Part shown: piece by piece, positions 20,957-33,334 of the stretch
Numbering within the stretch: position 1 is the stretch's first letter
How the letters are laid out: each line of letters begins with the position of its first letter
NCBI GenBank assembly: GCA_964036665.1
Contig: OZ038528.1
Location: 1,798,001 to 1,862,000, forward strand
Direction: 5' to 3'
Length of the DNA: 64,000 nucleotides
Origin: Gordius sp. MW1
Taxonomy: Eukaryota > Nematomorpha > Gordioida > Gordea > Gordiidae
Translations under genes and position numbers: made by a program
The notes under the pieces: generated by a model
What the model was told of the DNA's origin: nothing
Seen by the model: the letters and a program-made list of their open reading frames with translations, nothing else
The model's database searches: none

Positions 20957-22347
20957 GGTATATATACTGTTAAAATTAAACATGTATAAGATCATGAGTT
21001 AAATAAATTAACAGTGTTTTATTTATGGTAGTATTTTCATGAAATATTAGGTTGTGACTGTGAGTGAAGTATTGTTAAAAGCATAATTTTCAAGTTGCGG
21101 CACCCCGGACAATAGATTCATTTTACTTTAAAATGCAAATTAAAGTCCGCCATAAAACATAACTACAAATTTATAATATCATTAAAATGAAATCTTAATT
21201 TACTAAATTTCACAAGCATGACTGATCGTACCTGGCCCCTACCTTTAAAGGTTTATATACGCATATATATACAACGATATAACGGTTATAATTGATAATT
21301 TTTCCTTACCTAATATACCATTAAACTTTTTATACGTTCATATATACAGACTTCCAAAATTATTCAAGACTAGTAAAAAGAAACATCGTAGACTTTATTT
21401 TTAAAAATCTGATGATTATCAAGTTTTACAAAATCTTCAAAAAAAAACTTCTCCTGAGTGCCTCCATTAATTAGATCTCACGCAAAAAATTTGTCTTTTA
21501 GGCTTTTGAGTAGTTAATTATTCTTAAATAGCTACCTATGCTGGCTAAAGTTTTACTCTGGCTGACAAAATGTTGCATCGCTTACCTAGATCGATACATT
21601 TATTCCTCATTAGTAGGTGTATTCATTATAGCTGCATAAATCACTGGTCCCGTTTGTCAGCAATCCCGCTCCTTGTGACGTCATACTATTTCCCCTTCTC
21701 AGACCCATTTAGCAAAGGCACATTGTGGTTAAAAGCTTTTAGTTGAAAGGCATTAAAATAACCTGGAGTTATTAGCTCGTTTTAGTAATAAATAACAAAC
21801 ATAAATCAGAGCAATATTATTCGGTCCATATTTAAAAATGATACGTGAATTTGGTTAATTTACATGACACGTCGTAAACAAAAGACTCTTATGGAAGTCC
21901 TTGATCTGTATATTCACTATGGCAGGTATGTTAAACCCTATTTTTCGCGGTCGCAAATAGGCTAAAACCTAATCAATATCAAAAGTGATATGAAGCCATT
22001 TAGGCATACTAGCCTCTCTCCCATAAATCAAATTTCGTTTAAAAGAAGGATAATAACACCTCATTGCAATTTTTCAAGGAGCTCGTGCCTATTGATTTTC
22101 TTTGAATTAAAACAGTCATTAGCTTTAGAGGAGTCCTGCATACATTTGAAATAAATTAAAGAAACCGAACTAACCAAATGAATGTCCTTTCACAACTCTA
22201 GAAAATTCTGGATTATTCAAAGCGCTAGTCTCTTCATAAAGTCATCATTAAATTAATCCGAGGATTGTTCTTAAAAGTCCTCATATATTTCGTTAGAAAA
22301 ATTACTATGAATGTCCTTACGCGATGATGCGTCCTTTTTAAGTCAAA
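20957..22347. other. Intergenic DNA upstream of the adenylate-kinase-like gene
   Basis: No convincing coding segment. The promoter of the downstream gene should be in the last few hundred bases, but I see no defining element. Confidence 0.45.
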
Positions 22348-25300
22348 ATGGGGACAGCATGCAGCGTCAGTTGTCAAGAAAACATGAAAGCCCTAAATAC
22401 CAACCCGGTTTGCCCGATTCTTAAAGGTAGATAACGTATTTTTTATTTCATAATAGAGCATCTATAAGATTAAGTTTTTGCAGCAATTTTAACCAAATTT
22501 TATCTACCCGACCTTATATTATTTGTTATTGCTAATTCGAATAAATAAGAACAATTGCACTACATATAACATATTTATATAAACAATTCTTATTTTCTAA
22601 AATTTTATTTAAAACTATTTTATAACCTCAAACTCTACCTCGAATCATCTATCTTGAATTTATAGATTAGAGTTTTTAAACACTGTTACTGTACTGTGAT
22701 TATACTAATTTACGAATTAATTAATTTCATGGCATTTAGATAAAATCAAATGTCACGCTGTAGCGCTTAAAAAATTGGTTTCAAGCAAATCGGGGTTAAG
22801 GAATAGCGTAGGAAGCGATCCGCAGCCATTTAAATCTTCTACTTCTACCCTAACAAAATTCCCTCACCTTTATGAAATTATGAGGCAAAGCGGGGGTTTT
22901 GGGTCGATGTTAATACCAGTTTTAGGACAAAATTACAACTATTCCGATCATAGTATTTCCACTCAAAAGGCATCTTCTACCAAGGAACAATTATCGACAT
23001 CCTCGCCCGTCAAAATCATACCAAAGCCCATCATTATATTCATTTTCGGTTAATTTTTTAAAACTTGCTACAAAATATATAATATACCTTAAAAGTGTTA
23101 CTATATTAAGTTTTAATAGACGATATCATGACTAATTAGGACTACTTTTTGTCATTTTGTAGTATTTTATTTGGTCTAAAAACTATTTCAAAGGGAATAT
23201 TGGTAGGACAGCACGACAAGGCCACTTTTGAGGCATATAAATTAATTACGTCAATTACCTACGAAAGCAGTACAAAAATTCTAACATTAACCATAGAGTC
23301 ATTAAATGAAATCCGATTTTTAATTCTCTAGACAAATGATATATAAGTTTATTTTGAATGTAATCGGCAATTTTAGACGTTAACATAGGCATAAGAGAGG
23401 GAATTATGCTTTAGGTAGGGGCAAAATAATAATTTTCAGTAATTTAAGTCATAAATTTATTAAATTTTTAAGAATTTCTTGATTTAGAGGGAAGGGGCAG
23501 CCGCCCCTCCCTGCCTCCCTTGGCTACGCTCATGGACATTATAAGGTTTATTTTATTTTTAATGCTCATTTAATTAACTAAATATCATATTAATATACGT
23601 CCTTTAATTGCAGGAAATGAGGTAATTAAATTTGTTAGAGGGTGGAAGAGTTAATATGTAAAATTTAATTATAGGTTTAAAATTTGACATTTTAAATAAG
23701 AGAATGTAATCGGAAATTAATTAAATATTTACGCGTGTATTTTTATATACAGGGCGTTTATAATCACATTTCTCTTTTATAAAAAAATGTTTTATTATTA
23801 TAAAATACATTAATATTTTTGAAACTTATATATTAAAAATCCAAAGAAGATTTTATTATACTCATATACTACGTAGACTGTTCATGCCATTTGTTTCATA
23901 TAATAAAATGTTTATTATTAGATAAACCATCTTAATTCTTTCGGCAGTGTACCCCATTGTTTAAAGTGAATTTACCTTCCTCATTAGTTAATAAATAAAA
24001 TAGAATGTTAATAAATTATTATTTAATAAAATGCAGATGGCACTAAAATGCCTTAACATCACAGCATTGCGGGATTTTTATAAGAAATTTTGTTAATGAT
24101 TTATATTTTAAAATGTTATATTTAATGTTTAAATAGTTCAATACTTTTTTATTAAGTTCTAAAAAACACTTTAAATAACCAAATTACTATAATCTATATG
24201 TCCTTCCCTTATTTGTGCACATTTCAAAATGGCGGAAGCAGTCTATATAGTCAATGATTATACTATAAAATTTTATAAATATATTTTAAAATAAAGGTGG
24301 ACCAGGATCTTTCAAAAGCGAAATAATAACTTATCTCTTGGACATGTTCGGATTTCATTTTATATCAGCCAACGATGTCATTTTGGATTACATCCTGCCT
24401 AACTTAGATTCACAACTGCTCCCATCTGAACTTAGAGAATACGCTGAAGTAATAAAAATTACAAATTTATAGGAACTTGTTAAATACTATATCATTAAAA
24501 ATTATAAAAGAAATTCCAAATTTGCTAGTAACACAGGTGAAAGAATTTATTAGAATTAGCTTTTTAAGACTTTAATATTACGGTCGAAACTTCTTAATTG
24601 GAATCTTTGAGAAACAATGGGCTCAAAGTTGTTTTACAAAACTCAAAAATTACCTTTCATGCTAACATGGGCGTAACCAGGATTGGATATAGAGGGGGGT
24701 AATAATAATTTAGGGAGGGGCAGAATAATAATTTTTAAAATTTAAGTCTTAATTATATTAAAATTTAAAGAATTTTGGATTTAAGGGGGGGGCAGCCACC
24801 CCTCTCTGCCACCCCCTGGCTAAGCCCATCCATGCTGAGTTCTAACAAAAAATTTTACTTTTTTTATAATTTTAATCTAGCACCTTATTCTTATTAAGAA
24901 TGAATCATATTTAATCAATAATATTTAATAATCATATTTTAAGTGCCCCGTGCATGTAGCCATTAAGATTAGGATCTCGGAACATGCCTATAAAATAATT
25001 TAAAGTGGGGTAATTATGGATCGCCGTTAAATGAATTTAAAATGTCGAAGGTCATTTCTCATTTACTAATGAATATGACCTTCGCAATTTAATCGCTTAG
25101 CAGGGATATTATTTTTTTAAATGGGATTTCAAATGTGTTGGAAAATAAAATCGAGAATTTTTGATTTTTCAAGGTGAAGAGAGTATTTACCATAGAAAAA
25201 TAATAAATTTAAGCGCGTATTTAATACATTAAACACAATTATCAACGATTAATAATTAATTGATTTGGCTGGGAGACATTCCAAAAAGTTGAAAATTCAT

Positions 25301-28300
25301 GCCGGAGAAACAGCTTTTTATATAAATAATTCATTTAAAATGCTGCAAAACGGCTTTTAATTATTCCTCGCTATTCTAAATGGCTTAAATTTTATGGTTA
25401 CGCCGTTGTGAAATAATCGATTTATTGCTGGAATTATTATTTTTCAACAGTGTTTGACCACTTAAATTTAATTAAATAAGGCAAGGCGCTAATGTGCAAT
25501 TTAATATGTTTCACCTAGTTATACCTTAACATGGAAGCGAGGATTTAAATCAAAATAAATATTAACATTAATTTACAAGGGACAAAATGACAATTTTTAA
25601 GAATTATAAAACAATTGAAATTGAAAACATTTTTAGTTGCTTATATGGGCGTAGCCAGGGGTAGGTAGGGAGGGGCGGTTGCCTCCCTCTAAATCCAAAA
25701 ATTTTATTAAAATTATGGCTAAAATTTCAAAAAATTATTATTTCGCCCCTTCTATTATTGCCCCCCTCTAATTCCAATGCTGGCTACGCCCATGGTTGCT
25801 TATTAATTAATATAGGAGTTCCATGGCTCTATATCCATGAATAGTAGTTAACCATTCAATTTTAAATTTATTGTATTATAAGTGACGTTTTAGCAAAAGC
25901 TTTAATTTCGATTAATCTTTGTTTATATACAGGATTGCCCAAAGCAATTTTCATTGCCCAACACTTTGGCAATAGTAAGTGACATTATTGAAGTTACATT
26001 AAACGAAGTAAAAGAAACGAGAAAAACACATCAATCCACAAAAAATGGGCCCGTTAAAATGGGCAAAACCACTTGCAATTCATGTTTTTTAATCGATATA
26101 ATGCCATGTGTTAAATTTCTCCCAAATGGAACAGATTACTTCGTTGACCCTGGGCCAGACCTCAAAAAATTTGAAAAATCAGTGAGTTAATTTAACAAAA
26201 AATATCCGTAATTTTTTCTGGTTAGAAACGTTAAAATAATTTTGTCACTAATTTAAATTTGTTTATTTAGCATGCAATTGATTTCGCACTTTCCCTCAAT
26301 ATAAGCTCAAACAAAATTTCGACATTTGTTGCGGAGTCGAAATTAGCTAAGAAAAGGGGTCGTAATAAGGGAAAAAATAAGCTGACTTCCATTTCCAAAT
26401 CTTCAAAAAGTCAAGAAACGACTTCTAAACATAAATTTCCGCCAGATGGCAGTATGCCTAAAGTACCGAGCAGCGATGATGAAAACGCTGAAGAGCTAGC
26501 TCAAGTTAGCGATGAAGAAGAAAAATGCAGATTAAAAGTAACCTTCATGTTTTTTTCATACTTAAATTTATTTAAATACACCTAATGTCAAAATATATAA
26601 AAGCTAGACAATCCTTAATAGAGATTTTTAATAATTTTTAAACAGCGCGGATACAGTTTAAAACATTAATTTTAAGGGTAAGTTTTGTTATAATATAACC
26701 ATAGACTACATAGACTGCTCATGTCCGTATCGGTGCATTCGACCAAAGTTTAACTGACCAAATATCTATGAATGTCTATGAATATTTAACGAAAATGCTC
26801 CTTGAGAGGGGTTTACAGAGACGAAAACGTTAGGGTTAGTGTTTTAGGTCGGGGTTTTAGGTTAGGGTTTGGGTTAGGATTAGATGCACACATTTTAATC
26901 GACAAATGCATTTTCGTAGACATTTATTTGTTATTTGCTTTTTGGTCAATTGCAACTGAATCGCTCATGTCATATGTTTCATATAATCAAATGTCTACCA
27001 TTAAATCCACCATTTTGAAATTGGCGATCTCCCATGTCTTTGTCCAAAGTACCCCATTGTTCTTCCTCATTGAATAAAAAAATGTTAATGATAAAATGCA
27101 GATGGCACTTAATTACTTTAACATCACATCATCACAGTGTTTTTATTGTTATGAAATTTGTAAATCTTATATATAAAAATGAAACTATGTATGTGTGTAT
27201 GTATGCCGCCACCAATTTTGGAAAACTACCAGACCGATTTGGCTCAAAATTTCACAGTTTATTCCTGACACTCCGGAGCGTGTTTTAAGATTTGTTCGAG
27301 CCAAATCGGTCTAGTAGTTTTCGAGTTTGTTTTATACGTTTTGACGTTGTATCGAACGTCAATCAAACGCCCTCACACGTACTGCCTATCTAATATCTAT
27401 CGTGTAGTGTAGGTAGTGTGAAAAATGCAGTAGGCATGTGTTGCGGAAAATGAAAACTTTATACGCACTTTGAAACATATCAAAGCCATTTTTTGCTTAT
27501 TTTTCACGTCAATTATTATTAATTTTATTATTATAGGACAGTCGTCCCCCCCTCCTGCGTGGCTAAATAAATTAAAAAATCTAATTTTGTAATTTCTTGC
27601 ACGTTAAATAAGAAGAAAAATGAAAATATTTTTAACAAAGTGCCAATAAATGTTGATATATCCATGGGCGTACCCAGGTTTTGAATAAGGGGAGGGGGGC
27701 AGATTAAAAAAAAAGGTCTTGACTACCAAAAATTTTCCTGAGAGCAAAAAAAAATAAAAAAGGTCTCGACTATCCAAAAATTTTCCTGCGACCGTAATTT
27801 AAATTTCATTTTACCAAAATAATTTATATTTATGTGTAAATTCGCTAATACGCATCTGTATTATTTTGAGTTAAGTTCAAATAGGGGGGGGGGGGGTAGC
27901 CGCGCCCCCTGCCCCCGCCTGGCTAATTAAAGGGGGGGGGGGGGTAAAACATAATTTTTTTAATTTTTAAGGGTTTTTGTATTGAAATCCTTCTTTTTTT
28001 TAGGAAGGGGGTAGCCGCGCCCCTTGCTTCCCCCTGGCTAATTAGGGGGGGGGGGCAGCCTCCCCCCTGGCTACGCCCATGATTATGATATTGTTTCTTA
28101 ATTACATAAAAATAAAAAAAATTGCTTGAAGGGCCAGGGGGCCAAAGATTTTTTCCTTGGGAAGGGGGGGGGGGGCCATGGAGCCAGGTTTTCTCTCTTA
28201 GGTGGGCCTGGGCCTTGGACCCTCTTTAACTATTTGTTCAAAATTTTTTGCATAATAAACACTTACCAATTATATTTGATATATTCCTAATCTATTAAAA

Positions 28301-31124
28301 TTTATCTATATGCCCCCCCCCCCCCTAATTAGCCAGTGGGCAGAGGGCGCGGCTGCCCCCCTCCCTAATTAAAAAAGGATCAAATTTCAAAACAAATACC
28401 CTTAAAAATTAAAAAAAAATTTAAATTTGCCCCCCCCCCCCCTTAATTTAAATTACGGTCGCAGGAAAATTTTTGGATAGTCAAGCAAAAATTTTGAATA
28501 ATCTGTCCCCCCCCCCTAATTCAAAACCTGGGTACGCCCATGATATATATTCTGCTAATACACCCGGGTAAATGGCAAAACAACGTTTGATTTTTCGTTA
28601 AATAGACCGCCTTTTGTTTATATTTTATCATAAAGACCAGGCGCAATATTTTTTTTTGATTATAGGTAAATATGACTTAAAAAAATTTGCTTCATGAAAA
28701 TTTAAATTCGAACATTATTGAGGTAAAATTTTGTGTTTTTAACCACCCTTAAAAATATTAATTATTTGTTATTTTTCGTTAAATAAACTATATGCGTATC
28801 CGTATCCGCCTTTTGTTTATATTTTATAAGGCCAGGCGCGATATTTTTTTTTGATTATAGGTAAATTTGACTTAAAAAAATTTGCTTCGTGAAAATTTAA
28901 ATTCGAACATTATTGAGGTAAATTGTGTTTTTAACCACCTTTAAAAATATCAATTATTGTTATTTTTCGTATAGTTGAGTTTTTAAAAAATTTTTTTGGT
29001 AGTTTTAAATTTTCTTATTTAAATTTTTTAATTTTTTTTAATTTTTTTAATATGGCAAAACAACGTTTGCCGGGTCAGCTAGTCTTATATATAAAAATGA
29101 AACTGTATGTATGTATATATATGCCGCCACCAATTTTGGAAAACTACAGGACCGATTTGGCTCAAAATTTCACAGTTTATTCCCCAAACTCCGGAGCATG
29201 TTTTAAGATTTGTTCGAGCCAAATCGGTCTAGTAGTTTTCGAGAACGGTTTAATGCCTCATTCTCAACTTTTGTAAAAATTACCAGATCGATTTGGCTCA
29301 AAATTTCACAGTTTATTCCTGACACTCCGGAGCATGTTTTAAGATTTGTTCAAGCCAAATCGGTCCATTAGTTTTCGAGAACGGTTAACGGTGACAACAT
29401 AAAATTTATCAATTAAACCTGAAATAAACAAAATTTCTCTCATTCTTGGACTTTTTTCAATGGCTTAAAAGGTAATTATGAGATTGTATATATATTTTTT
29501 AAAAAGTTTTCTAACGTCAGTTTTTTATATGTTCAAACTTAATTTTCAATTTTCAGTTAAAGTTACATACTACGATACATCGATCTTAGCTTTCCCTGGT
29601 ACACTATCGCGTCTAAACCTAACAAGGAATGTAAAAGCTACGAGTTTAAAAGTTTCTAGAATAAATATATTCTCTACACTTATTTGATTACGTTAAAATT
29701 AATAAATTTTACAAATACCCAATTAATATAATTGAAAATATTTCTAATTATCAAATATGAAAATAACGTATAAAGGCTTTTAATCAAGGTAAATTTTTTT
29801 AAATCCCGATAACAGAGCAATTAATAGATTTCTAATATATTTTGTATTTCAGCGATGAATTCTTAATATTATTACATGTTTAATTGTTTCTACATGTCAC
29901 CTTGCATAATGGTTAAAATATTTTTAATGAATTTTGTAGTTCTAAAGATGAAGTCTTAATATTATTGCATGTTTATTTGTTTATTTTTATGTTTAAAGAA
30001 TTTTTAAGGTTAATATACAAATAGCGAAAAAGAAATCAAGGATTTGTTTTAGTTAAGTATATTAACACATTGTTGTATGTTGTTATCAATATAATAATTT
30101 TAAATTTATATTTTGGAAATTGCTGGCCAGCATTCCATTTTTTTATTAAAAATTATAAGATCCTGACTTGAAATTAGAAGATGTTTAAAATACATAACTA
30201 ACGAATGTATATATAGCAAAACAACGTTTGCCGGGTCAGCTAGTGATATATATTTTAAAAATGCTATTTTTGATGTTTAACTATTTCTATATTTTTTTGT
30301 ATTACGTTTTAAAAACACTTAAATACACAAAAATTGATATAATCTATATGACCTTCTCTTAATTGTGCACAATATCAAAATGGCGAAAAGCGGTGCATTT
30401 ACTAAAGGTTGATGAGCACTCTATCTAGTCTATGGTTTTACCAAAGTTCCGTTCAAAATATTCCATCCAATTACACAGATCTACAAAAAAATCAATTAGA
30501 AAACGATTAACATATTTTAGTAGAGTTTTTTGCCGGTGAACATATTATGTTATCACTAAGAAATTATTTTTCAAATTTTTGTCGATTACACCTCCAAAAA
30601 GCGACGAAAACTGTCATGTTTGCAATTTTGAAATCAATTATTTTAAGTACTTAACGTATAGAAAAAAAAGAGAAAAATACCAGAATAATCTCTATAAAAA
30701 TAACTTTTATCTTCCCTCTCCGCCCATTAAAAACAGGGCTTAAGAAAATAACACGATTTTTAATTTTCTCCAAAACTTGCAACAAATATTATGAAATATT
30801 TCCAATTTTTAGCGTAGAATTTTCAAGTATCAACAAAATTCGGAAGATTTTTTGGAATACTTTCGTGCCAGTTCAAGGCTGATAGCCTTCGATGTTTCAC
30901 AGCACGATATCGATAATATATGGAAAAGGGTGCGTGCTTTTTTCGTTTCCTACCAAAATTCTCAGCTAAAATCGGGTAATGAAAGAAAAAGCAATTTTCA
31001 CTTCACCCAAAATCGTAACAAATCACTTCAATCATCAAAATCTACTACGATTCGAATTGCATCGATAAAAAATGCCCAACAAATACACCTCGTCTTTAAT
31101 TTGAGTAAAATTGCAGCTCATTAA
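22348..31124 (+). CDS. Adenylate-kinase-like protein, myristoylation motif, degenerate active site
   Basis: Six exons: 22348-22426, 22764-23048, 24297-24448, 25933-26181, 26271-26537 and 30813-31124, giving 447 residues with consistent phases. The start MGTACSVSCQ fits the N-myristoylation consensus (Gly2, Ser6) with nearby cysteines that could be palmitoylated. After a linker, KPIIIFIFGGPGSFKS (residues 114-129) is an adenylate kinase P-loop with Lys128 kept but the final Gly replaced by Phe. The signature LIDGxPR reads LIDIMPC (225-231), so its Gly and Arg are lost. FALSLNIS follows in exon 5, and EYFRASSRLIAFD in exon 6 matches the C-terminal core (compare YYRxxxPVIxYY). In place of the LID region there is a basic then acidic low-complexity stretch (about residues 279-343). 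It most resembles AK1/AK5-type kinases, but catalysis is doubtful. The first exon is the least certain. Confidence 0.75.
23384..23534. mobile_element. CATGGGCGTAGCC-family MITE (AK-like intron 2)
   Basis: CATAGGCATAAG at the left and CTTGGCTACGCTCATG at the right, with GGGGCAGCCGCCCC inside. Diverged. Confidence 0.65.
23863..24256. mobile_element. CATAGACTA-family hAT MITE (AK-like intron 2)
   Basis: 394 bp, ends CATATACTACGTAGACTG and CAGTCTATATAGTCAATG, with a perfect 8-bp duplication ATTATACT (23855-23862 and 24257-24264). It is an uninterrupted reference copy for the element at 26700. The right end lies 41 bp before AK-like exon 3, so it abuts the acceptor region. Confidence 0.85.
24666..24830. 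mobile_element. CATGGGCGTAGCC-family MITE (AK-like intron 3)
   Basis: 165 bp with near-perfect 8-bp duplication CATGCTAA / CATGCTGA (24658-24665 and 24831-24838). Confidence 0.75.
25645..25795. mobile_element. CATGGGCGTAGCC-family MITE (AK-like intron 3)
   Basis: 151 bp with a perfect 8-bp duplication TTGCTTAT (25637-25644 and 25796-25803). The clearest copy for setting the family's boundaries. Confidence 0.8.
27663..28542. mobile_element. Large palindromic CATGGGCGTAGCC-family element inside the Helitron
   Basis: Begins CATGGGCGTACCCAGG and ends CCTGGGTACGCCCATG. The arms carry matching GGTCTTGACTACC / GGATAGTCAAG and ACGGTCGCAGG segments, and several further G-run/C-run and CTGGCTAATTA pieces lie between, suggesting multiple nested or recombined copies. 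Confidence 0.65.
28600..28975. repeat. Tandem duplication of about 190 bp in the Helitron
   Basis: Two copies share CGCCTTTTGTTTATATTTTA, GATTATAGGTAAAT and TTCGAACATTATTGAGG. Confidence 0.75.
29083..30243 (+). mobile_element. Helitron, second of a tandem pair
   Basis: Begins exactly where the first ends (CTAG followed by TCTTATATATAAAAATGAAA) and finishes GCAAAACAACGTTTGCCGGG then TCAGCTAG before a T. 1,161 bp. The 5' end carries repeated AGACCGATTTGGCTCAAAAT modules. No coding capacity. Confidence 0.8.
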
Positions 31125-32204
31125 CTATTTTTTACAAAATTTTGAATCTATTACTTTTGCTTAAGTGAAATGAAATACTAAGTTGAAAAAACAATTTTAT
31201 ACATAGAAAAACTTTCAGTAAAAATACATTTTTTAAAATTATTGGACCTTTATTGACTTTCTTTTTACAAAGTGCGTTGTTAGGTCATTTTCATTAACGT
31301 AACATTAGGATTCAATAACCACCGTCTTTGAATAGCCTTTTTTAAATACAGTGAGTTACGCAAATAGTAGAAAATTACTGTTTGGGTTTAATCGACCAAA
31401 ACCAAAGGTAGACCAAACAAAACCCAGCCGTTTTTACAACATTAGTGTCAAGTCCCATTGCTTACTCATTTATATCGGTTGTTTTCATTATTAATCATTA
31501 GTTTAAGGTGTAAATCATATCAAATGAACAAACATGATTTATACCAGATTGCCTCATATTTAGAGGATACTTTTTTTAATATACACTAATCTCAACACTA
31601 AAAAAACACATATAATAGGTAGTAAATAGAATGAAATACATCGTTACATTTTTTTTAAGAAAATTGGACGCTAAAGGCTTCAACCTGCTATCGTTTGAAC
31701 ATTAAACAAGTCAACCTACACAACCTATTTACACCACAAAACATGGATCCGGTAATAAATTAATTGCTATGCAATTTATGGGCTCACTCTTTGGTTGTCC
31801 GTCCGTCCTGTCCAACTTGTAATTTTTCAATAATTGCCGTGGAAACTATACGGGTTTTTAATGGCTGTGAACTTATGCTTCTGTAAAAGACTTTTATTTT
31901 GCTTCTGAAAATGGACTAGATGACCGCTGATTGATTGGCTTTACTTTTTTCGGCCTCGCCCGAGCCCAAATTCCATTATTGTTTTTGTACCCGGCTGATT
32001 ACCTTTTTATATTTCCTTTGGGCAACTGTCTAGGTTGTTGTTTATATCGGATAATTGCGAAACTAGCTAAATAATTCCCTGCAAAATAATGCTGACCGTT
32101 GCTTATTATTTTCGTAACGTTATATTAAAAATAAGAATAACTCGTCTAACTTTTTAAAAAAACAATATAAATATATTTTATCGAATTTTTTAATATGAAA
32201 TTAG
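31125..32204. other. Region between the AK-like gene and the unrecognised exons
   Basis: Contains a TAGTGTTGT-family MITE fragment at about 31382-31451 (GACCAAACAAAACCCAGCCG) and a dispersed repeat at about 31765-32050 that recurs inverted at about 42012-42275. No certain exon. A short open segment near 31655 could be coding but lacks a usable donor site. Confidence 0.4.
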
Positions 32205-32843
32205 GATGCGTTGTTAGCTAATCTTTCCTCCTACGTATCCAAAAATTGTTTTCACACTCAGGAAGTTTTCTTAGTCGAATGCTGGAAAAGCAGTTTCACC
32301 AATGCTCAAGAATACATCAAAAATGTAACAAAATTTATTATCATTTGATATAAAAAATTTAGCAGTACAAATATGCAGTTATAACATAAATATCTAGATA
32401 GGCAATTTGATTTTAAATTTAACCTGCTTGCTATACAATTAGATTATCCCATAAATAATTCAATTATATAGTCGAACCTTTGGAAAAAAGTTTTAATTTA
32501 AACCATCGTCGACTAGCTAAATTATTATTCATCACCCTGTAGCCTAATAATTTTAATGAAAATATAATAGGAACCGACAGAACGGAGCAAAAAAACGTTC
32601 ATCTTAGAGCACACCCAATCGCCCATCAAACTGAGCGAAATAGTGTTTAAATCTTTGCAAGGTTTAGGTGGTAGCGGTAAAAAACAGTTGATAGCGCACC
32701 TCATTTCAATGCACAAACGAGCGTTGAGCGTCAAATTTTTTGCAGCCGAAGCGTCTCAAAATGTTACTTGTTATTATCAATCCGGCACTGACCCAGTCAC
32801 ATACAAATGGATCACTAAACGCATGGCATCACACTTAAAATGA
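32205..32843 (+). CDS. C-terminal two exons of an unrecognised protein
   Basis: Two plus-strand exons, 32205-32324 (40 codons) and 32571-32843 (90 codons plus TGA), join in phase 0 through an intron with GTAACA donor and AATATAATAG acceptor. The first follows TTTTTTAATATGAAATTAG, a good acceptor, so the gene must have upstream exons that I could not place. The protein segment has mixed alpha/beta character, with SYVSKNCFHTQEVFLVECWK in the first exon and FILEHTQSPIKLSEIVFKSL, LISMHKRALSVKFFAAE and DPVTYKWITKR in the second. I do not recognise the family. It could instead be an alternative 3' end of the adenylate-kinase-like gene, but that gene's last exon has its own stop and no phase-compatible donor was seen. 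Confidence 0.55.
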
Positions 32844-33334
32844 AATACTGAAAATATTTATATCGGAAAATAGTTAAAAAATTATTCGCTATTTGTGTAA
32901 ATTTTTAACTTACGGAGAGCGGAGAATAAATTAGCAAAACTTGTTGCTCAAAATGGGCATGACTACTAAAGATATATGAATTTTAGAATTTTTATTTAAT
33001 TTAATTCGCATTTATATTGTTTAATCGAGATTTGTCTCTTGAAAGCCAAGTTTAATTTATTTGTTCTGATTACATATATCTATTCATAATTATCAGGCTC
33101 ACCGTTAACAACTTGCATTATTAATGAAAATAAATAAGCCTTTAAAATTATAGAAATAATATAAATAAATCCTATAGATAATTATATTTTAAAACCATAT
33201 TTATGTGTCGAAAATTTAAAAGTAAATTCTGTTTTCCATAAAACATGATCTAAAAGCTTTATTAATGGAATAAATTCAATATAAACATCTTTTAACATTC
33301 ATTTTAACATTTATAATGATTTTGATTGAATGCT
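32844..33334. other. Convergent intergenic gap
   Basis: Separates the 3' ends of the plus-strand unrecognised gene and minus-strand GCN1. Candidate poly(A) signals are AATAAA at about 32926 (plus) and TTTATT at about 33258 (AATAAA on the minus strand). Confidence 0.45.

Larger units (their letters stand above)
27165..29082 (+). mobile_element. Helitron, first of a tandem pair
   Basis: Starts TCTTATATATAAAAATGAAA and ends GCCGGGTCAGCTAG, that is TC at the 5' end and CTAG (CTRR) at the 3' end. A small hairpin GCAAA/TTTGC lies just before the 3' terminus. Inserted between A and T without target duplication, as Helitrons do. 1,918 bp, non-autonomous: no Rep or helicase is seen. It carries a nested CATGGGCGTAGCC palindrome (27663-28542) and an internal duplication of about 190 bp (28600-28975). 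Confidence 0.8.
26700..30434. mobile_element. CATAGACTA-family MITE split by two Helitrons
   Basis: The left half is 26700-27164 (CATAGACTACATAGACTG) and the right half 30244-30434 (ending TCTAGTCTATG). Together they align with the intact copy at 23863-24256 across the junction (GTAAA then TGATATATATTTTAAAA). The 8-bp flanks do not match well, so one end may have changed. Confidence 0.75.

Noticed and set aside
23149..23331. 60-codon open frame in AK-like intron 2
   Set aside because: No splice sites compatible with neighbouring exons and no similarity to the kinase fold. It lies between the well-supported exons 2 and 3.
24449..24472. A possible 24-nt GT-AG mini-intron followed by a short open segment in the AK-like gene
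   Set aside because: The exon at 25933 joins exon 3 in phase and continues the adenylate kinase alignment, so the mini-intron and extra segment are not needed. 24 nt is also implausibly short.
31630..31705. Short ATG-started frame (about 24 codons) as a possible upstream exon of the unrecognised gene
   Set aside because: It ends in a stop before any GT donor, and the other frames need a weak donor. It may be chance.
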